Positions 28,390-37,837 of a stretch of 64,000 nucleotides of DNA are shown here, piece after piece. The stretch is from an uncultured Pseudodesulfovibrio sp. (GTDB lineage Bacteria > Desulfobacterota > Desulfovibrionia > Desulfovibrionales > Desulfovibrionaceae): contig NZ_OY776488.1 of NCBI RefSeq assembly GCF_963675635.1, forward strand, positions 3,182,001 to 3,246,000. The letters run 5' to 3'. Numbering within the stretch: position 1 is the stretch's first letter; every line of letters begins with the position of its first letter. A program made the translations under genes and the position numbers. The notes under the pieces are model-generated. The model did not search any database. It was given only the letters and a program-made list of their open reading frames with translations, and had not been told where the DNA came from.

Positions 28390-31386
28390 ATGTTGTGTCG
28401 TATCGTCGTTGGACTGAAGCAAGGCGTCCGTGACGTGCTGGGTGAACGAGTCGCCCGCAAGATCAAGAATGAACTTGGCATGGATGTGCAGGACGTTCGT
28501 ATCGTCAACGTCTTCACCTTGGAAGGGCTTTCACAGGAGCAGGTTGATCTGGCGCTTGAACGGGCGGCTCTGCATGATCCTGTGCTGCATGAGGTTGCAC
28601 TCAAACCGCTGGCCCGTGATTTTGACTGGATCGTCGAAGTCGGTTTCCGCCCTGGTGTAACCGATAACGAAGGCCGGACAGCACGGGAAACACTGGGTGT
28701 GGCTCTCGGACTTGGCAAGACAGATCTGGAAGAGGTTAAGGTCTATACTTCCAAACAATATCTTATCTGCGCCGACATGAACGAAGCGGACATTCAGCAT
28801 GTGACCAAAGACCTGCTGGCTAACGAATTGATCCAACGCTACGAGTACAAGTCCGCCGAAACCTGGAAATCTGATCCCGGTTTTGAGGCCAAGGCCGCTC
28901 GTGTGACTGGTCAGGCGTCGGATGAAGTGGTTATCATTCCACTGTCCACCATGTCCGATCAGGAAATGACGGATTTTTCCCGCGCCAACACGCTGGCCCT
29001 GTCCCTGCGCGAGATGCACGATATTCGGAGTTACTACGCTGACCCGGCAGTACGGGCCGAGCGTGAGGCCATGGGCATGGCAACCGATCCCACCGATGCA
29101 GAGATTGAGGTGCTGGCTCAGACATGGTCTGAGCACTGCAAACATAAGATTTTTAGCGCAAAGATCAGCTACGAAAACACGGAAACCGGCAAGACGACAG
29201 AATATTCCAGTCTATACAAGACGTTTATTCAGGGTTCTACCAAGCAGATTCGCGAACGCAATGCTGCGACTCGCGAGGGTGGTGACTACTGCCTGTCCGT
29301 GTTCAAGGACAATGCGGGTGTCATCGGTTTTTCTGACACCATGAATGTGTGTGTGAAGATGGAAACCCATAACTCTCCGTCCGCCCTTGATCCTTACGGC
29401 GGAGCACTGACAGGCATCGTCGGCGTCAACCGTGATCCCATGGGCACCGGCATCGGTGCAAACCTGCTGTGCAATACCGATGTGTTCTGTTTTGCCGATC
29501 CTTTTTATGAGGGCGAACTGCCGCCGAGACTGCTGCATCCCCGCCGTGTATTCGAAGGCGTGCGTGAAGGCGTGGAACATGGCGGCAACAAGTCCGGTAT
29601 TCCCACGGTCAATGGCTCCATCGTGTTTGATGAACGCTATCTCGGCAAGCCGCTGGTCTATTGCGGCACCATCGGCACCATGCCGGTGACCGTGGCCGGA
29701 AAGCCGTCTCACGAAAAGTGTGCCATGCCCGGTGATATCATTGTCATGTCCGGTGGTCGTATCGGCGCGGACGGCATTCACGGTGCGACCTTCTCTTCCG
29801 AAGAGTTGCACGAAGGAAGCCCGGCTACCGCCGTTCAGATCGGCGATCCTATCACTCAGCGCAAGATGTATGATTTTCTTATGCGTGCTCGTGATCGTGG
29901 ACTGTATAACGCCATCACCGACAACGGTGCGGGCGGCCTGTCCTCGTCCGTGGGCGAGATGGCTGAAGACTCAGGCGGGTTTGACATGGATCTTGCCAAG
30001 GCTCCGCTCAAATATGACGGTTTGAAGCCTTGGGAAATCCTTATTTCCGAAGCGCAGGAACGTATGACCATGGCCGTTCCGCCCGAAAAGCTCGACGAGT
30101 TCATGGCCCTGTCCGAAGAAATGGACGTTGAGTCGACTGCGCTCGGTCATTACACGGAGTCCGGCAAGTATCTCGTCCGTTATGGCGATAAGATCGTGAC
30201 CTGTCTTGATATGGAATTCCTGCATAACGGTGTGCCGCAGATGGAGCTGTCCGCAGTTTGGGAACGGCCCGAGTTCGTTAAGGACGAGGTCCCGGTTCCT
30301 GAAGATCAAGGCGGTCTGCTCAAGAATATGCTCGGCAGGCTGAATATCTGCTCCAAGGAATACGTGGTCCGTCAGTACGACCACGAAGTTCAGGGCAAGT
30401 CCGCGATTAAACCCATGGTGGGCGTCAAGGCTGACGGCCCGTCCGATGCTGGTGTTGTTCGACCTGAATTTGGGACTGACAAGGGGTTGGTCATCGCCCA
30501 TGGTATCTGCCCGCAGTTTTCTGATTATGACACGTACTGGATGATGGCCAACGCCATTGATGAAGGTATTCGTAACGCGGTCGCTGTTGGCGGCGACGTC
30601 AACTATATGGCTGGTTGCGACAACTTCTGCTGGTGTGATCCGGTGCAGTCCGAATCCACTCCTGACGGGCAGTATAAGCTGGCTCAGTTGGTCCGTGCCA
30701 ATCAGGCTTTGGCTCATTACTGCCTTGGCTTCGGCGTGCCGTGTGTCTCAGGCAAGGACTCCATGAAGAACGATTACAAGGGTGGCGGTCAGAAGATCTC
30801 CATACCGCCGACCGTTCTGTTCTCGGTTATCGGTGTCATCCCTGACGTGAACAAATGCCTGACCTCGGACTTCAAGAAGGACGGCGACCTTGTGTACGTC
30901 CTTGGACTGACCCGCCCGGAACTGGGGGGGAGTGAAGTGTCTCAGCAGCTTGGTTTCTCCAATCCTGATGTGCCTCAGGTTGATCTTGTTTCTGCCAAGG
31001 CCCGATATGAGACTGTTTTTGCGGCAACGCAGAAGGGTCTGATTACCGCATGTCACGATTGTTCTGACGGTGGTCTGGGAGTGGCTCTGGCTGAAATGTG
31101 CATCGGTGGGCGCTTGGGCGCAGAGGTGGATCTGTCCATGGTGCCGACCTGCGGCGACATGAATGTGACCAGTCTGCTCTATTCTGAATCTGCCAGCCGT
31201 TTTGTGGTGTCTGTGAGCAGTGCAAACAAGTCTGCCTTTGAAGCAATCTTCGCCGGTCAGATTCTTGCCTGTATAGGTAAAGTGACTGATACCCCTCAAC
31301 TTATTGTTGAATGCGCCGATAAAACGGTGTTGCGGGAAGATGTCGACGCTTTGGCAGGGGCGTTCAAGGCGACATTGAACTGGTAG
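28390..31386 (+). CDS. purL: Phosphoribosylformylglycinamidine synthase (PurL type with fused PurS-like N-terminus)
   Basis: The 998-residue protein performs the fourth step of purine synthesis. The ATP-binding synthase body is recognised from WSEHCKHKIF, METHNSPSALDPYGGALTG, GNKSGIPTVNGS, DNGAGGLSSSVGEMAE and CVSGKDSMKNDY. The first ~165 residues look like two PurS-like alpha/beta repeats fused to the body, and there is no C-terminal glutaminase, so PurQ must come from another gene. The ATG at 28390 has GAGGAGAG upstream. Confidence 0.95.
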   Translation: MLCRIVVGLKQGVRDVLGERVARKIKNELGMDVQDVRIVNVFTLEGLSQEQVDLALERAALHDPVLHEVALKPLARDFDWIVEVGFRPGVTDNEGRTARETLGVALGLGKTDLEEVKVYTSKQYLICADMNEADIQHVTKDLLANELIQRYEYKSAETWKSDPGFEAKAARVTGQASDEVVIIPLSTMSDQEMTDFSRANTLALSLREMHDIRSYYADPAVRAEREAMGMATDPTDAEIEVLAQTWSEHCKHKIFSAKISYENTETGKTTEYSSLYKTFIQGSTKQIRERNAATREGGDYCLSVFKDNAGVIGFSDTMNVCVKMETHNSPSALDPYGGALTGIVGVNRDPMGTGIGANLLCNTDVFCFADPFYEGELPPRLLHPRRVFEGVREGVEHGGNKSGIPTVNGSIVFDERYLGKPLVYCGTIGTMPVTVAGKPSHEKCAMPGDIIVMSGGRIGADGIHGATFSSEELHEGSPATAVQIGDPITQRKMYDFLMRARDRGLYNAITDNGAGGLSSSVGEMAEDSGGFDMDLAKAPLKYDGLKPWEILISEAQERMTMAVPPEKLDEFMALSEEMDVESTALGHYTESGKYLVRYGDKIVTCLDMEFLHNGVPQMELSAVWERPEFVKDEVPVPEDQGGLLKNMLGRLNICSKEYVVRQYDHEVQGKSAIKPMVGVKADGPSDAGVVRPEFGTDKGLVIAHGICPQFSDYDTYWMMANAIDEGIRNAVAVGGDVNYMAGCDNFCWCDPVQSESTPDGQYKLAQLVRANQALAHYCLGFGVPCVSGKDSMKNDYKGGGQKISIPPTVLFSVIGVIPDVNKCLTSDFKKDGDLVYVLGLTRPELGGSEVSQQLGFSNPDVPQVDLVSAKARYETVFAATQKGLITACHDCSDGGLGVALAEMCIGGRLGAEVDLSMVPTCGDMNVTSLLYSESASRFVVSVSSANKSAFEAIFAGQILACIGKVTDTPQLIVECADKTVLREDVDALAGAFKATLNW

Positions 31387-31504
31387 CAACCAACACGTTT
31401 CAGCGTGTACTTTACCTGCTTGGAAAAACCATCTATGGAATATGGAATTATATCGGGAGGGTGATGGCTCTCCCGAGAGTTCTACACGTTACGGGGGTTG
31501 GTTC

Positions 31505-31990
31505 ATGTTGAAGAAAGCGGTTTGGTACAAAGGAAGCCTCATACTTGTGGTGGCGGCTTTTGTCGTGACTGTCGGTCTGGCAAGTGTTGGTCGGACGAAT
31601 TCCGGCCAATATGTCGGCTCCGATGCGTGCGCTGAGTGTCACGAAGAGGAATATGGAAATTTCAAGAAATATGCGAAGAAAACCCACTCGGGCGAAGCCG
31701 TAAAGATTATGGCTACGGACCTGACGCAGGAAGAGCTTGCCGAATGTTATGCCTGTCACATGACAGGATACGGACAGCCGGGAGGTTTCGTGAGTTTCGA
31801 GAAGACTCCGGGGCTGGCTGACTGTGGTTGCGAGGTCTGTCATGGGCCTGGTTATGATCATATTGAATCTGGAGGGGATTCTGATTTGATCAAGGGCAAG
31901 CTGAGTATGGAAGATTGCACTTCCTGTCATAATCCTGAAAGGATAGACGCATTTGACTTCAAGCCGCTGCTCTACGGCGGGGCGCACTAG
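31505..31990 (+). CDS. Tetraheme c-type cytochrome, membrane-anchored or exported
   Basis: A 161-residue protein with an N-terminal signal/anchor (residues ~8-27) and four CXXCH haem sites: CAECH 42-46, CYACH 81-85, CEVCH 109-113 and CTSCH 138-142. The spacing resembles cytochrome c554-family tetrahaems, not the compact cytochrome c3. Its gene stops eight bases before a chemoreceptor that also carries a CXXCH, so a shared redox-sensing role is plausible. The ATG at 31505 is preferred over an upstream frame-open start at 31442. Confidence 0.9.
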   Translation: MLKKAVWYKGSLILVVAAFVVTVGLASVGRTNSGQYVGSDACAECHEEEYGNFKKYAKKTHSGEAVKIMATDLTQEELAECYACHMTGYGQPGGFVSFEKTPGLADCGCEVCHGPGYDHIESGGDSDLIKGKLSMEDCTSCHNPERIDAFDFKPLLYGGAH

Positions 31991-31998
31991 GGGGCCGT

Positions 31999-34017
31999 AT
32001 GAATTTTATCAGGAAATCCCTCGGCGTCAAAATCATCCTGCTTTCTTCCATCCTCACGGTGGTCGCCTTTGCAGGACTCTTCATCTACAATTCCATTTCC
32101 ACTCGAGATCATACGCTGCATGAAGTCGAGGCTTCCGCAGAACGCGTTGCCGATATGCTGTATATCGCCATCGAAGACCCCATGGCTGTGGGAGATAACG
32201 AAGGCACCGAGATCAAATTCGAGGACATGGCGGCACGGTATCCGGATACCAAAGTCTACATGACTGACTATAAGGGCGAGATCACCTACGCGACCGATGC
32301 TGAGGTGGAAAGGAAGAACATTTATCAGGTTCGTAATGAGAACGGGCTTCCTGATCTCATTAGGAAGAGCCTGAAAGAGAATATTGTTGCGGGCGAACTG
32401 ATGGACATCGACGGCAAACTCCATTTTGCCGAAGTGAAATCCATTGAGAACAGCGCTGAATGTTACCATTGTCACGGCAAGAGTCGGAAGATTCTTGGTA
32501 CCATGGTGGTGGCCATTGATGTCAGTCCCCAGTTCAATGCCCTCAAGGACAATCAGTTCAAATCTGCGGCAATATCCGTTTTCGGTGTTGTTGCATTGCT
32601 GGCCGCTTTGATCGTTTTCATGCGTCGGGTAATCGTCAACCGTATTACTAATATCGCAGCGACAACTGAGGAAGTGAGCAAAGGCAATCTGGATGCCAAG
32701 TTCTCAGTGACGGGAAGTGACGAGCTCGGCTCCCTGTCACGGTACCTTGGTGAGATGGTCGGTCAGATCAGAGATCAGCTCCAGTACAATCAGAGTGTGC
32801 TCGACGGTATAGTGGTGCCGCTTTTCGTGTCTGATAAGGATCTGCATCTGCAGTTCATCAATCCGCCTTTGCAGACAATTCTCGGTCTCTCTGAAGAAGA
32901 GGTCAAGGGTCGGCTTGTGTCCGACATATTTACCTGTGATTCCGAGGAAGAGGCGACATGCAATGCGGCTGACGTCATTGGTTTGGGCGAACCTGTCACC
33001 GGCCGGTTTATTTATCGCCGGAATGATGGTGTGGACTTCCCTCTCCTGTTTGAAGCATCGCCTCTTAAGGACGCTGACGGCAAGGCTGTGGGCGTCATCT
33101 GCGTGCTTATTGATCTGACACGCGAGGAAGAAGATAAGAAAAATATTGATTTGCAGCGAAAGAACCTTCTGGTTGTTGCCAACGAAGTCACTGAAGTTGC
33201 TAACAGGCTCAATGAGGCCTCAGACGCGTTGTCAGACCATATGCGGGAATTGGCTCGCGGCGTGGATACGACGGCAGATCAGACCAGCCAGGTCGCTACG
33301 GCCATGGAAGAAATGAATGCCACTGTTCTTGAAGTGGCGAGAAATGCTTCCGAAACAGCTGAAGCTGCCAATCAGGCCAATAAAGTTGCAGCAGACGGTG
33401 GCACCGTTGTTGGTGAGACCGTGGTTGAAATCAATACCGTGGCTGATATCACAGAGAATCTGGCGCAGGCCTTGGGTTCTTTGTCCAGTCGTGCAGAAAA
33501 CATCGGCAAGGTCATGGCTGTTATTAATGATATTGCCGATCAGACCAACTTGTTGGCTTTGAATGCAGCCATTGAAGCCGCCCGGGCTGGTGAAGCCGGT
33601 CGTGGCTTTGCAGTCGTTGCTGACGAAGTCAGGAAGCTGGCGGAAAAGACCATGGATGCCACCAAGGAAGTTGAAGGTGCTATCTCGTTGATCCAGCAGT
33701 CTACGGCAGACGTCGTTAAGGAAATGGACAGTGCCAAGGAACGGGTTTTGAAAACGTCCGGCATGGCTCAGAAGGCCGGTGGCGTACTGGATGAGATCGT
33801 GCAGCACTCCAACTCCATTGCCGACAGGGTTAATGGGATTGCAGCAGCAGCCGAGCAGCAGTCTTCGACTTCTGACGAAATCAATACGCGTGTGACACAA
33901 ATCAATGATTTGTCACAGGAAGTCCTTTCCGGCATCCAAGAGTCCAACCGTGGGATTCTGGAAGTCTCTGAAATGGCACAAAACCTGTCGGAGTTGGTCG
34001 CCAAGTTCCGTAATTAG
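31999..34017 (+). CDS. Methyl-accepting chemotaxis protein with a periplasmic c-haem motif
   Basis: A 672-residue chemoreceptor. Order: transmembrane helix 1 (residues ~11-31), periplasmic sensor with CYHCH at 155-159 (a c-haem site), transmembrane helix 2 (~185-205), HAMP, a PAS domain (~265-385) and the MCP signalling domain ending at the C-terminus ([20 protein letters not shown] and [18 protein letters not shown]). It is of the DcrA kind known from Desulfovibrio, where a haem in the periplasmic domain is proposed to sense oxygen or redox state. It is co-transcribed with the tetraheme cytochrome. Confidence 0.94.
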   Translation: MNFIRKSLGVKIILLSSILTVVAFAGLFIYNSISTRDHTLHEVEASAERVADMLYIAIEDPMAVGDNEGTEIKFEDMAARYPDTKVYMTDYKGEITYATDAEVERKNIYQVRNENGLPDLIRKSLKENIVAGELMDIDGKLHFAEVKSIENSAECYHCHGKSRKILGTMVVAIDVSPQFNALKDNQFKSAAISVFGVVALLAALIVFMRRVIVNRITNIAATTEEVSKGNLDAKFSVTGSDELGSLSRYLGEMVGQIRDQLQYNQSVLDGIVVPLFVSDKDLHLQFINPPLQTILGLSEEEVKGRLVSDIFTCDSEEEATCNAADVIGLGEPVTGRFIYRRNDGVDFPLLFEASPLKDADGKAVGVICVLIDLTREEEDKKNIDLQRKNLLVVANEVTEVANRLNEASDALSDHMRELARGVDTTADQTSQVATAMEEMNATVLEVARNASETAEAANQANKVAADGGTVVGETVVEINTVADITENLAQALGSLSSRAENIGKVMAVINDIADQTNLLALNAAIEAARAGEAGRGFAVVADEVRKLAEKTMDATKEVEGAISLIQQSTADVVKEMDSAKERVLKTSGMAQKAGGVLDEIVQHSNSIADRVNGIAAAAEQQSSTSDEINTRVTQINDLSQEVLSGIQESNRGILEVSEMAQNLSELVAKFRN

Positions 34018-34040
34018 ACCTATACAGAGAGTAATATTAA

Positions 34041-34072
34041 CGAGGCCCGGCTTGAGTTGGGCCTCGTTTTTT
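34041..34072 (+). terminator. Intrinsic terminator after the chemoreceptor
   Basis: CGAGGCCC at 34041-34048 pairs with GGGCCTCG at 34059-34066 and is followed by T6. Confidence 0.88.
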
Positions 34073-34197
34073 ATGTCGTCATATTCAATGAAGGGAACAT
34101 TGTCAGACAAAACCCCGCAAAATTGGGTAGTTCAAGTATTTGCACCAAATTGAATTCTGCGATAGGGGACAATGTTACAAAACGGAATCGATATGTC

Positions 34198-34226
34198 TTG
34201 ACAATTACAAATACTACTAATAGTAA
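34198..34226 (+). promoter_or_regulatory. perR promoter with Fur/PerR-like palindrome
   Basis: TTGACA (34198-34203) and TAGTAA (34221-34226) are 17 bases apart. Between and across them lies AT-rich dyad sequence with outer arms AATTAC...GTAATT and inner TACTA...TAGTA, consistent with autoregulation. CTAATAGTAA (34217-34226) recurs inverted at 34783-34792 before rubrerythrin. Confidence 0.65.
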
Positions 34227-34255
34227 TTGTTATTAAATTATATGGAGGATATCCC

Positions 34256-34654
34256 ATGGCACATGAGATGGGTTTTCGTCTTTCCAAACAGCGGAAAGTT
34301 ATATTGGAAGAATTGCAGAAGGTGACTTCACATCCTACTGCGGACGAAGTGTACGACATGGTTCGTAAAATTATTCCTCGTATCAGTCTTGGAACAGTTT
34401 ACAGGAACCTGGAGTTCCTGTCGTCTCAGGGGCTTGTGCTTAAGTTGGGTGGTCCAGGCGAGCAGAAGCGTTTCGACGGATTTGCAGAGCCGCATCCGCA
34501 CATCAGGTGTGAGGTTTGTACGGCTGTTGCTGATGTCGAGTGTGATGTGGCAGTTCCTCAGTTGCCTGAGAGTTGTACCGCTGGATTCAAGATTTTGAAT
34601 ACCAACGTAGAGTTCGTGGGCATCTGTCCTAAATGTCAGAAAGGACAACAGTAG
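34256..34654 (+). CDS. perR: Fur-family peroxide-type regulator (PerR-like)
   Basis: A 132-residue metal-dependent repressor. Winged-helix region: GFRLSKQRKVILEELQKV, SHPTADEVYDMVRK and ISLGTVYRNLEFL; metal region: HPHIRCEVC and the C-terminal CPKC zinc pair. The GTVYRNL helix and the position before rubrerythrin fit PerR better than Fur, but assignment within the family is inferred. The ATG at 34256 has GGAGG at 34245-34249. Confidence 0.88.
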   Translation: MAHEMGFRLSKQRKVILEELQKVTSHPTADEVYDMVRKIIPRISLGTVYRNLEFLSSQGLVLKLGGPGEQKRFDGFAEPHPHIRCEVCTAVADVECDVAVPQLPESCTAGFKILNTNVEFVGICPKCQKGQQ

Positions 34655-34688
34655 CGACGAATCCTTCACATACCGTTGTGAACTATTT

Positions 34689-34720
34689 CGAGCCAGACAG
34701 AAGAAATTCTGTCTGGCTCG
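34689..34720. terminator. Perfect 14-bp hairpin with GAAA tetraloop after perR
   Basis: CGAGCCAGACAGAA at 34689-34702, loop GAAA, and its exact complement to 34720. No long T-tract follows, so it may be a weak terminator or an mRNA 3'-end stabiliser. Confidence 0.6.
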
Positions 34721-34766
34721 GGTCGTTTAGGGGTATGGAATTTTTATCCATTTTTTAAAAGTGGAC

Positions 34767-34795
34767 TTGACACCGGTCAATCTTACTATTAGGAA
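34767..34795 (+). promoter_or_regulatory. Rubrerythrin promoter region with PerR-like half-site
   Basis: TTGACA at 34767-34772 precedes TTACTATTAG at 34783-34792, the reverse complement of the perR-promoter sequence. The -10 is not clear (TAGGAA at 17 bases is weak). The rest of the 312-base gap 34655-34966 holds the hairpin at 34689 and AT-rich sequence with nothing else I recognise. Confidence 0.5.
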
Positions 34796-34966
34796 CAATT
34801 ATCACTTGATCAGTTCATTGCAACACAACTGTCAAATGGCTAGGATGTGTTTACATTTTGTAAAGACAAAATAATACGACAACACCAAGCATTTGGTGTA
34901 TGGTTCTAAGTGAAAATTTAATAATCAGCATCATTCCGGTGAGAATCCGGGCAGGAGGAGTTTTTA

Positions 34967-35539
34967 ATGTCGCTCAAAGGTACACAGACTGAAAAAAATC
35001 TTTTGACCGCTTTTATCGGTGAGTCTCAGGCCCGTAATAAGTATACCTATTTCGCCAGTGTTGCGAAAAAAGAAGGATATGTTCAGATCTTCAATATCTT
35101 TACGGAAACCGCCAATCATGAAAAAGAGCACGCCAAGCGCCTGTTCAAGTTTCTTGAAGGTGGTGACGCAGAGATTACTGCAACCTTCCCGGCAGGAAAG
35201 ATTGGCACCACGCTGGAGAATCTCTATGCAGCCGCTGCCGGAGAGAAGGAAGAGCATGAGTGCATGTACCCTGATTTCGCTAAAATTGCGCGCGAGGAAG
35301 GGTTCAATGAGATTGCGTGCGTCATGGAAAATATCGCCATTGCAGAGGCATATCACGAAGAACGTTACAAGTCTCTGATAGCCAACATTGAGGCAGGCAA
35401 GGTCTTCAAGAAGGATTCTGAAGTCGTCTGGCGGTGCCAGAACTGTGGCTACAATCATACAGGGTCCACAGCTCCCGCAAAATGCCCTGCATGTGATCAT
35501 CCCCAAGCTCATTTTGAACTGAAAGATACTAACTGGTAA
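34967..35539 (+). CDS. rbr: Rubrerythrin
   Basis: A 190-residue cytoplasmic peroxidase that reduces hydrogen peroxide in anaerobes. The N-terminal four-helix diiron domain has the ExxH-type ligands (FIGESQARNKYTYFASVAKK, TANHEKEHAKRLF, NIAIAEAYHEERY) and the C-terminal rubredoxin domain has CQNC and CPAC at residues ~157-177. GGAGGAG lies upstream of the ATG. It is followed by desulfoferrodoxin and the rubredoxin and oxygen reductase genes. Confidence 0.97.
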   Translation: MSLKGTQTEKNLLTAFIGESQARNKYTYFASVAKKEGYVQIFNIFTETANHEKEHAKRLFKFLEGGDAEITATFPAGKIGTTLENLYAAAAGEKEEHECMYPDFAKIAREEGFNEIACVMENIAIAEAYHEERYKSLIANIEAGKVFKKDSEVVWRCQNCGYNHTGSTAPAKCPACDHPQAHFELKDTNW

Positions 35540-35566
35540 CCTACATTATTCTAAGGAGATTGAGAT

Positions 35567-35950
35567 ATGGGAATCAAATTGGGTGAAGTCTACAAGTGTG
35601 AAGTGTGTGGCAATATCGTTATGGCAATCCACGAAGGTGCCGGCGACCTCGTATGCTGTGGTCAAGACATGGTCCTTATGACTGAAAATACGGTCGACGC
35701 CGCTGTTGAAAAACATGTGCCTGTCATGACCAAAGATGGCGACAAGATTACCGTTAAGGTCGGCGATGTGGCTCATCCCATGGAAGAGAAACATTATATT
35801 GAATGGATCGAAGTCATGGTCGGTGACACCTGTTTCGTTAAGGTTCTCAAACCCGGCGATGCTCCTGAAGCCGAATTCTGTGCATGCGGTCTGTCCGGCG
35901 ACATTTCCGTCAGGGCTTACTGCAACCTGCACGGTCTTTGGTCCGCGTAG
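35567..35950 (+). CDS. dfx: Desulfoferrodoxin (superoxide reductase)
   Basis: A 127-residue two-iron protein that reduces superoxide to peroxide. Centre I is the desulforedoxin-like site C11, C14, C30, C31; centre II has H50, H70, H76, C119 and H122, with the conserved E48-K49 before H50. All expected ligands are visible. RBS AAGGAG precedes the ATG. A terminator separates it from the rubredoxin gene, but the set is clearly a functional group. Confidence 0.97.
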   Translation: MGIKLGEVYKCEVCGNIVMAIHEGAGDLVCCGQDMVLMTENTVDAAVEKHVPVMTKDGDKITVKVGDVAHPMEEKHYIEWIEVMVGDTCFVKVLKPGDAPEAEFCACGLSGDISVRAYCNLHGLWSA

Positions 35951-36007
35951 TGAGTTTCAAGCGTGGCGCTTTCGTGCCACCGCATGAATCCATACGATGA
36001 ATATTTG

Positions 36008-36035
36008 AGGGCGGGCTTGCTGGCCCGCCCTTTTT
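36008..36035 (+). terminator. Intrinsic terminator after desulfoferrodoxin
   Basis: AGGGCGGGC at 36008-36016 pairs with GCCCGCCCT at 36023-36031 and T5 follows. Confidence 0.85.
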
Positions 36036-36060
36036 ATCCAGAAATTTTGGTGGAGAAGCC

Positions 36061-36510
36061 ATGGCAAATCCGGAAGAAATGTATCAGTGCCAGACCGTGA
36101 ATTGTGGGTATATTTACAATCCAGACAAGGGTGATCGTAAGGGCAAAATTCCCAAGGGAACGCTCTTTAAAGATCTTCCGGATGAGTGGCGATGCCCCAT
36201 CTGTGGTGGTACTAAAAATTGTTTCCGTCCGCTTATGGGACCTGGGTCAACAAAGGCGGACTGCGAGTTGCCTGTTGAAACCAACCCGGAAAAGTTGACA
36301 GCGGCGGCGGTGACTGCGAATATGAACGACCAAAAGGAGAATGACCCCATGCAGAAATACGTGTGTGAAATTTGCGGCTATGTGTACGACCCTGAACAGG
36401 GTGATTCGGATTCCGACATCCCGGCCGGAACCAGTTTTGACGACCTGCCTGATGATTGGACGTGTCCTGTCTGCGGAGCTCCCAAGGATAACTTCGTCCC
36501 GGAAGACTAA
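36061..36510 (+). CDS. Tandem two-domain rubredoxin
   Basis: A 149-residue protein made of two complete rubredoxins. Domain 1 has an unusual CX4C knuckle (C10-QTVN-C15) with C45 and C48, as in the Rd2/Rdl type; domain 2 (from M97) is a standard rubredoxin with C102xxC105 and CPVC. A 40-residue linker joins them. Typical Desulfovibrio rubredoxin is a single 52-residue unit. Domain 2 starts with an ATG (36349) behind a strong AAGGAG, so a separate short product from inside the gene is possible. As the electron donor it should serve the oxygen oxidoreductase encoded next. Confidence 0.95.
   Translation: MANPEEMYQCQTVNCGYIYNPDKGDRKGKIPKGTLFKDLPDEWRCPICGGTKNCFRPLMGPGSTKADCELPVETNPEKLTAAAVTANMNDQKENDPMQKYVCEICGYVYDPEQGDSDSDIPAGTSFDDLPDDWTCPVCGAPKDNFVPED
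36334..36351 (+). promoter_or_regulatory. Internal ribosome site and start for the second rubredoxin domain
   Basis: AAGGAG at 36334-36339 lies nine bases before an in-frame ATG at 36349, the exact first residue of a classical 53-residue rubredoxin. Confidence 0.6.
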
Positions 36511-36605
36511 AATTTTGCCTGAATACTTTGGGCCAGAGGCGCGTGCTGTGGCTCGCGCCTCTTTCTGCCATAACGATTGATTGACTGTTCGATGTGGAGA
36601 ACAAG

Positions 36606-37805
36606 ATGAAACCAGTTGAAATTAAGAATGATATTTTCTGGATTGGTGCCGTGGACTGGAATCGCCGTAATTTTCATGGCTATTCCAACTCCCCCATGGG
36701 TACTACGTACAACAACTTTTTGATCGTGGATGAGAAAGTAGCCCTGGTCGATACCGTGGCCGAAGAGTTCTGGGGCACCCTCAAGTGCAATATTGCGCAG
36801 GTGTTGGGTGATCGCAAGATTGACTACTTTGTCATCAATCATCTTGAGCCGGATCATGCAGGGTGCCTGGCCCTGGCTGTTGAAAAATATCAGCCCAAGA
36901 AAATATACACTTCCCCCATGGGGCAGAAAGCCATGATGGCCCATTTCCATTACAAAGACTGGCCTGTGGAAGTGGTCCCCACTGGCAGCGAAATCAATCT
37001 CGGTAAACGGAATCTGACGTTTATCGAGACCCGTATGCTGCACTGGCCTGATTCCATGCTGACATATTGCCCCGAAGAGAAACTCGCATTCACCAATGAC
37101 GCTTTTGGTCAGAACTGGGCAACTTCCGAGCGATTTGCCGATGAAGTGGACCAGTACAAGCTGGAAGAGTTGATGCGTTTTTACTACGCCAACATCGTGC
37201 TGCCTTTCTCCCCTGTGGTCCTCAAGACCATGGCACTCCTTAAGGAAATGAATCTTGAGCTCGACATGCTCTGCCCGGACCATGGTCTCATGTTCCGTGG
37301 CGAAGATTGCCAGTGGGCCATGGATAAGTACGTTGAGTACGCTGAGCAGAAGCCCAAGAAGAAGGCGGTCATTGTCTATGATTCCATGTGGCATTCCACA
37401 GAGAAGATGGCCACGGCTGTTGCGAGTGCTCTCGTCGACGAAGGTGTCTCCGTTCGCCTTATGTGCATGAAGCATAATCATCACTCCGAAGTCATGCATG
37501 AAGTCTTTGACTCCGCCGCAGTGATTGTTGGTTCGCCGACCCACAATAATGGCATCCTGCCACTCATGGCCGATATGCTGACCTATATGAAAGGGCTGCG
37601 TCCCCAGAATAAAATCGGTTCGGCCATCGGCTCTTTTGGCTGGTCCGGTGAGTGCGTCAAAGTGCTGACCCAATGGCTTGATGACATGAATATGGAAGTC
37701 GTGGACCCGGTCAAGGTCAAGTTTGTGCCTGACCATGATGCTCTGGGCAAATGCTACGAGCAAGGCAAGGCTATTGCTGCTGCCATCAAGGCGAAATGCG
37801 ATTAG
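36606..37805 (+). CDS. roo: Rubredoxin:oxygen oxidoreductase (flavodiiron protein, FprA/Roo)
   Basis: A 399-residue flavodiiron protein that reduces oxygen to water with electrons from rubredoxin. The metallo-beta-lactamase-like domain has the diiron motif NHLEPDHAG (H79, E81, D83, H84 by this start), later MLHWPDS, TNDAFGQ and CPDHG; the C-terminal flavodoxin domain has YDSMWHSTEKMA and GSPTHNNGI. The ATG at 36606 has GGAGA upstream; a GTG at 36594 would add four residues. Directly follows the rubredoxin. Confidence 0.96.
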   Translation: MKPVEIKNDIFWIGAVDWNRRNFHGYSNSPMGTTYNNFLIVDEKVALVDTVAEEFWGTLKCNIAQVLGDRKIDYFVINHLEPDHAGCLALAVEKYQPKKIYTSPMGQKAMMAHFHYKDWPVEVVPTGSEINLGKRNLTFIETRMLHWPDSMLTYCPEEKLAFTNDAFGQNWATSERFADEVDQYKLEELMRFYYANIVLPFSPVVLKTMALLKEMNLELDMLCPDHGLMFRGEDCQWAMDKYVEYAEQKPKKKAVIVYDSMWHSTEKMATAVASALVDEGVSVRLMCMKHNHHSEVMHEVFDSAAVIVGSPTHNNGILPLMADMLTYMKGLRPQNKIGSAIGSFGWSGECVKVLTQWLDDMNMEVVDPVKVKFVPDHDALGKCYEQGKAIAAAIKAKCD

Positions 37806-37837
37806 ACTCTTCTTGTGAGTTTTTGAATAAAAGAATG

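Noticed and set aside
36507..37763. 418-residue minus-strand frame opposite roo
   Set aside because: Antisense shadow of the flavodiiron gene; the plus-strand protein has all diiron ligands.
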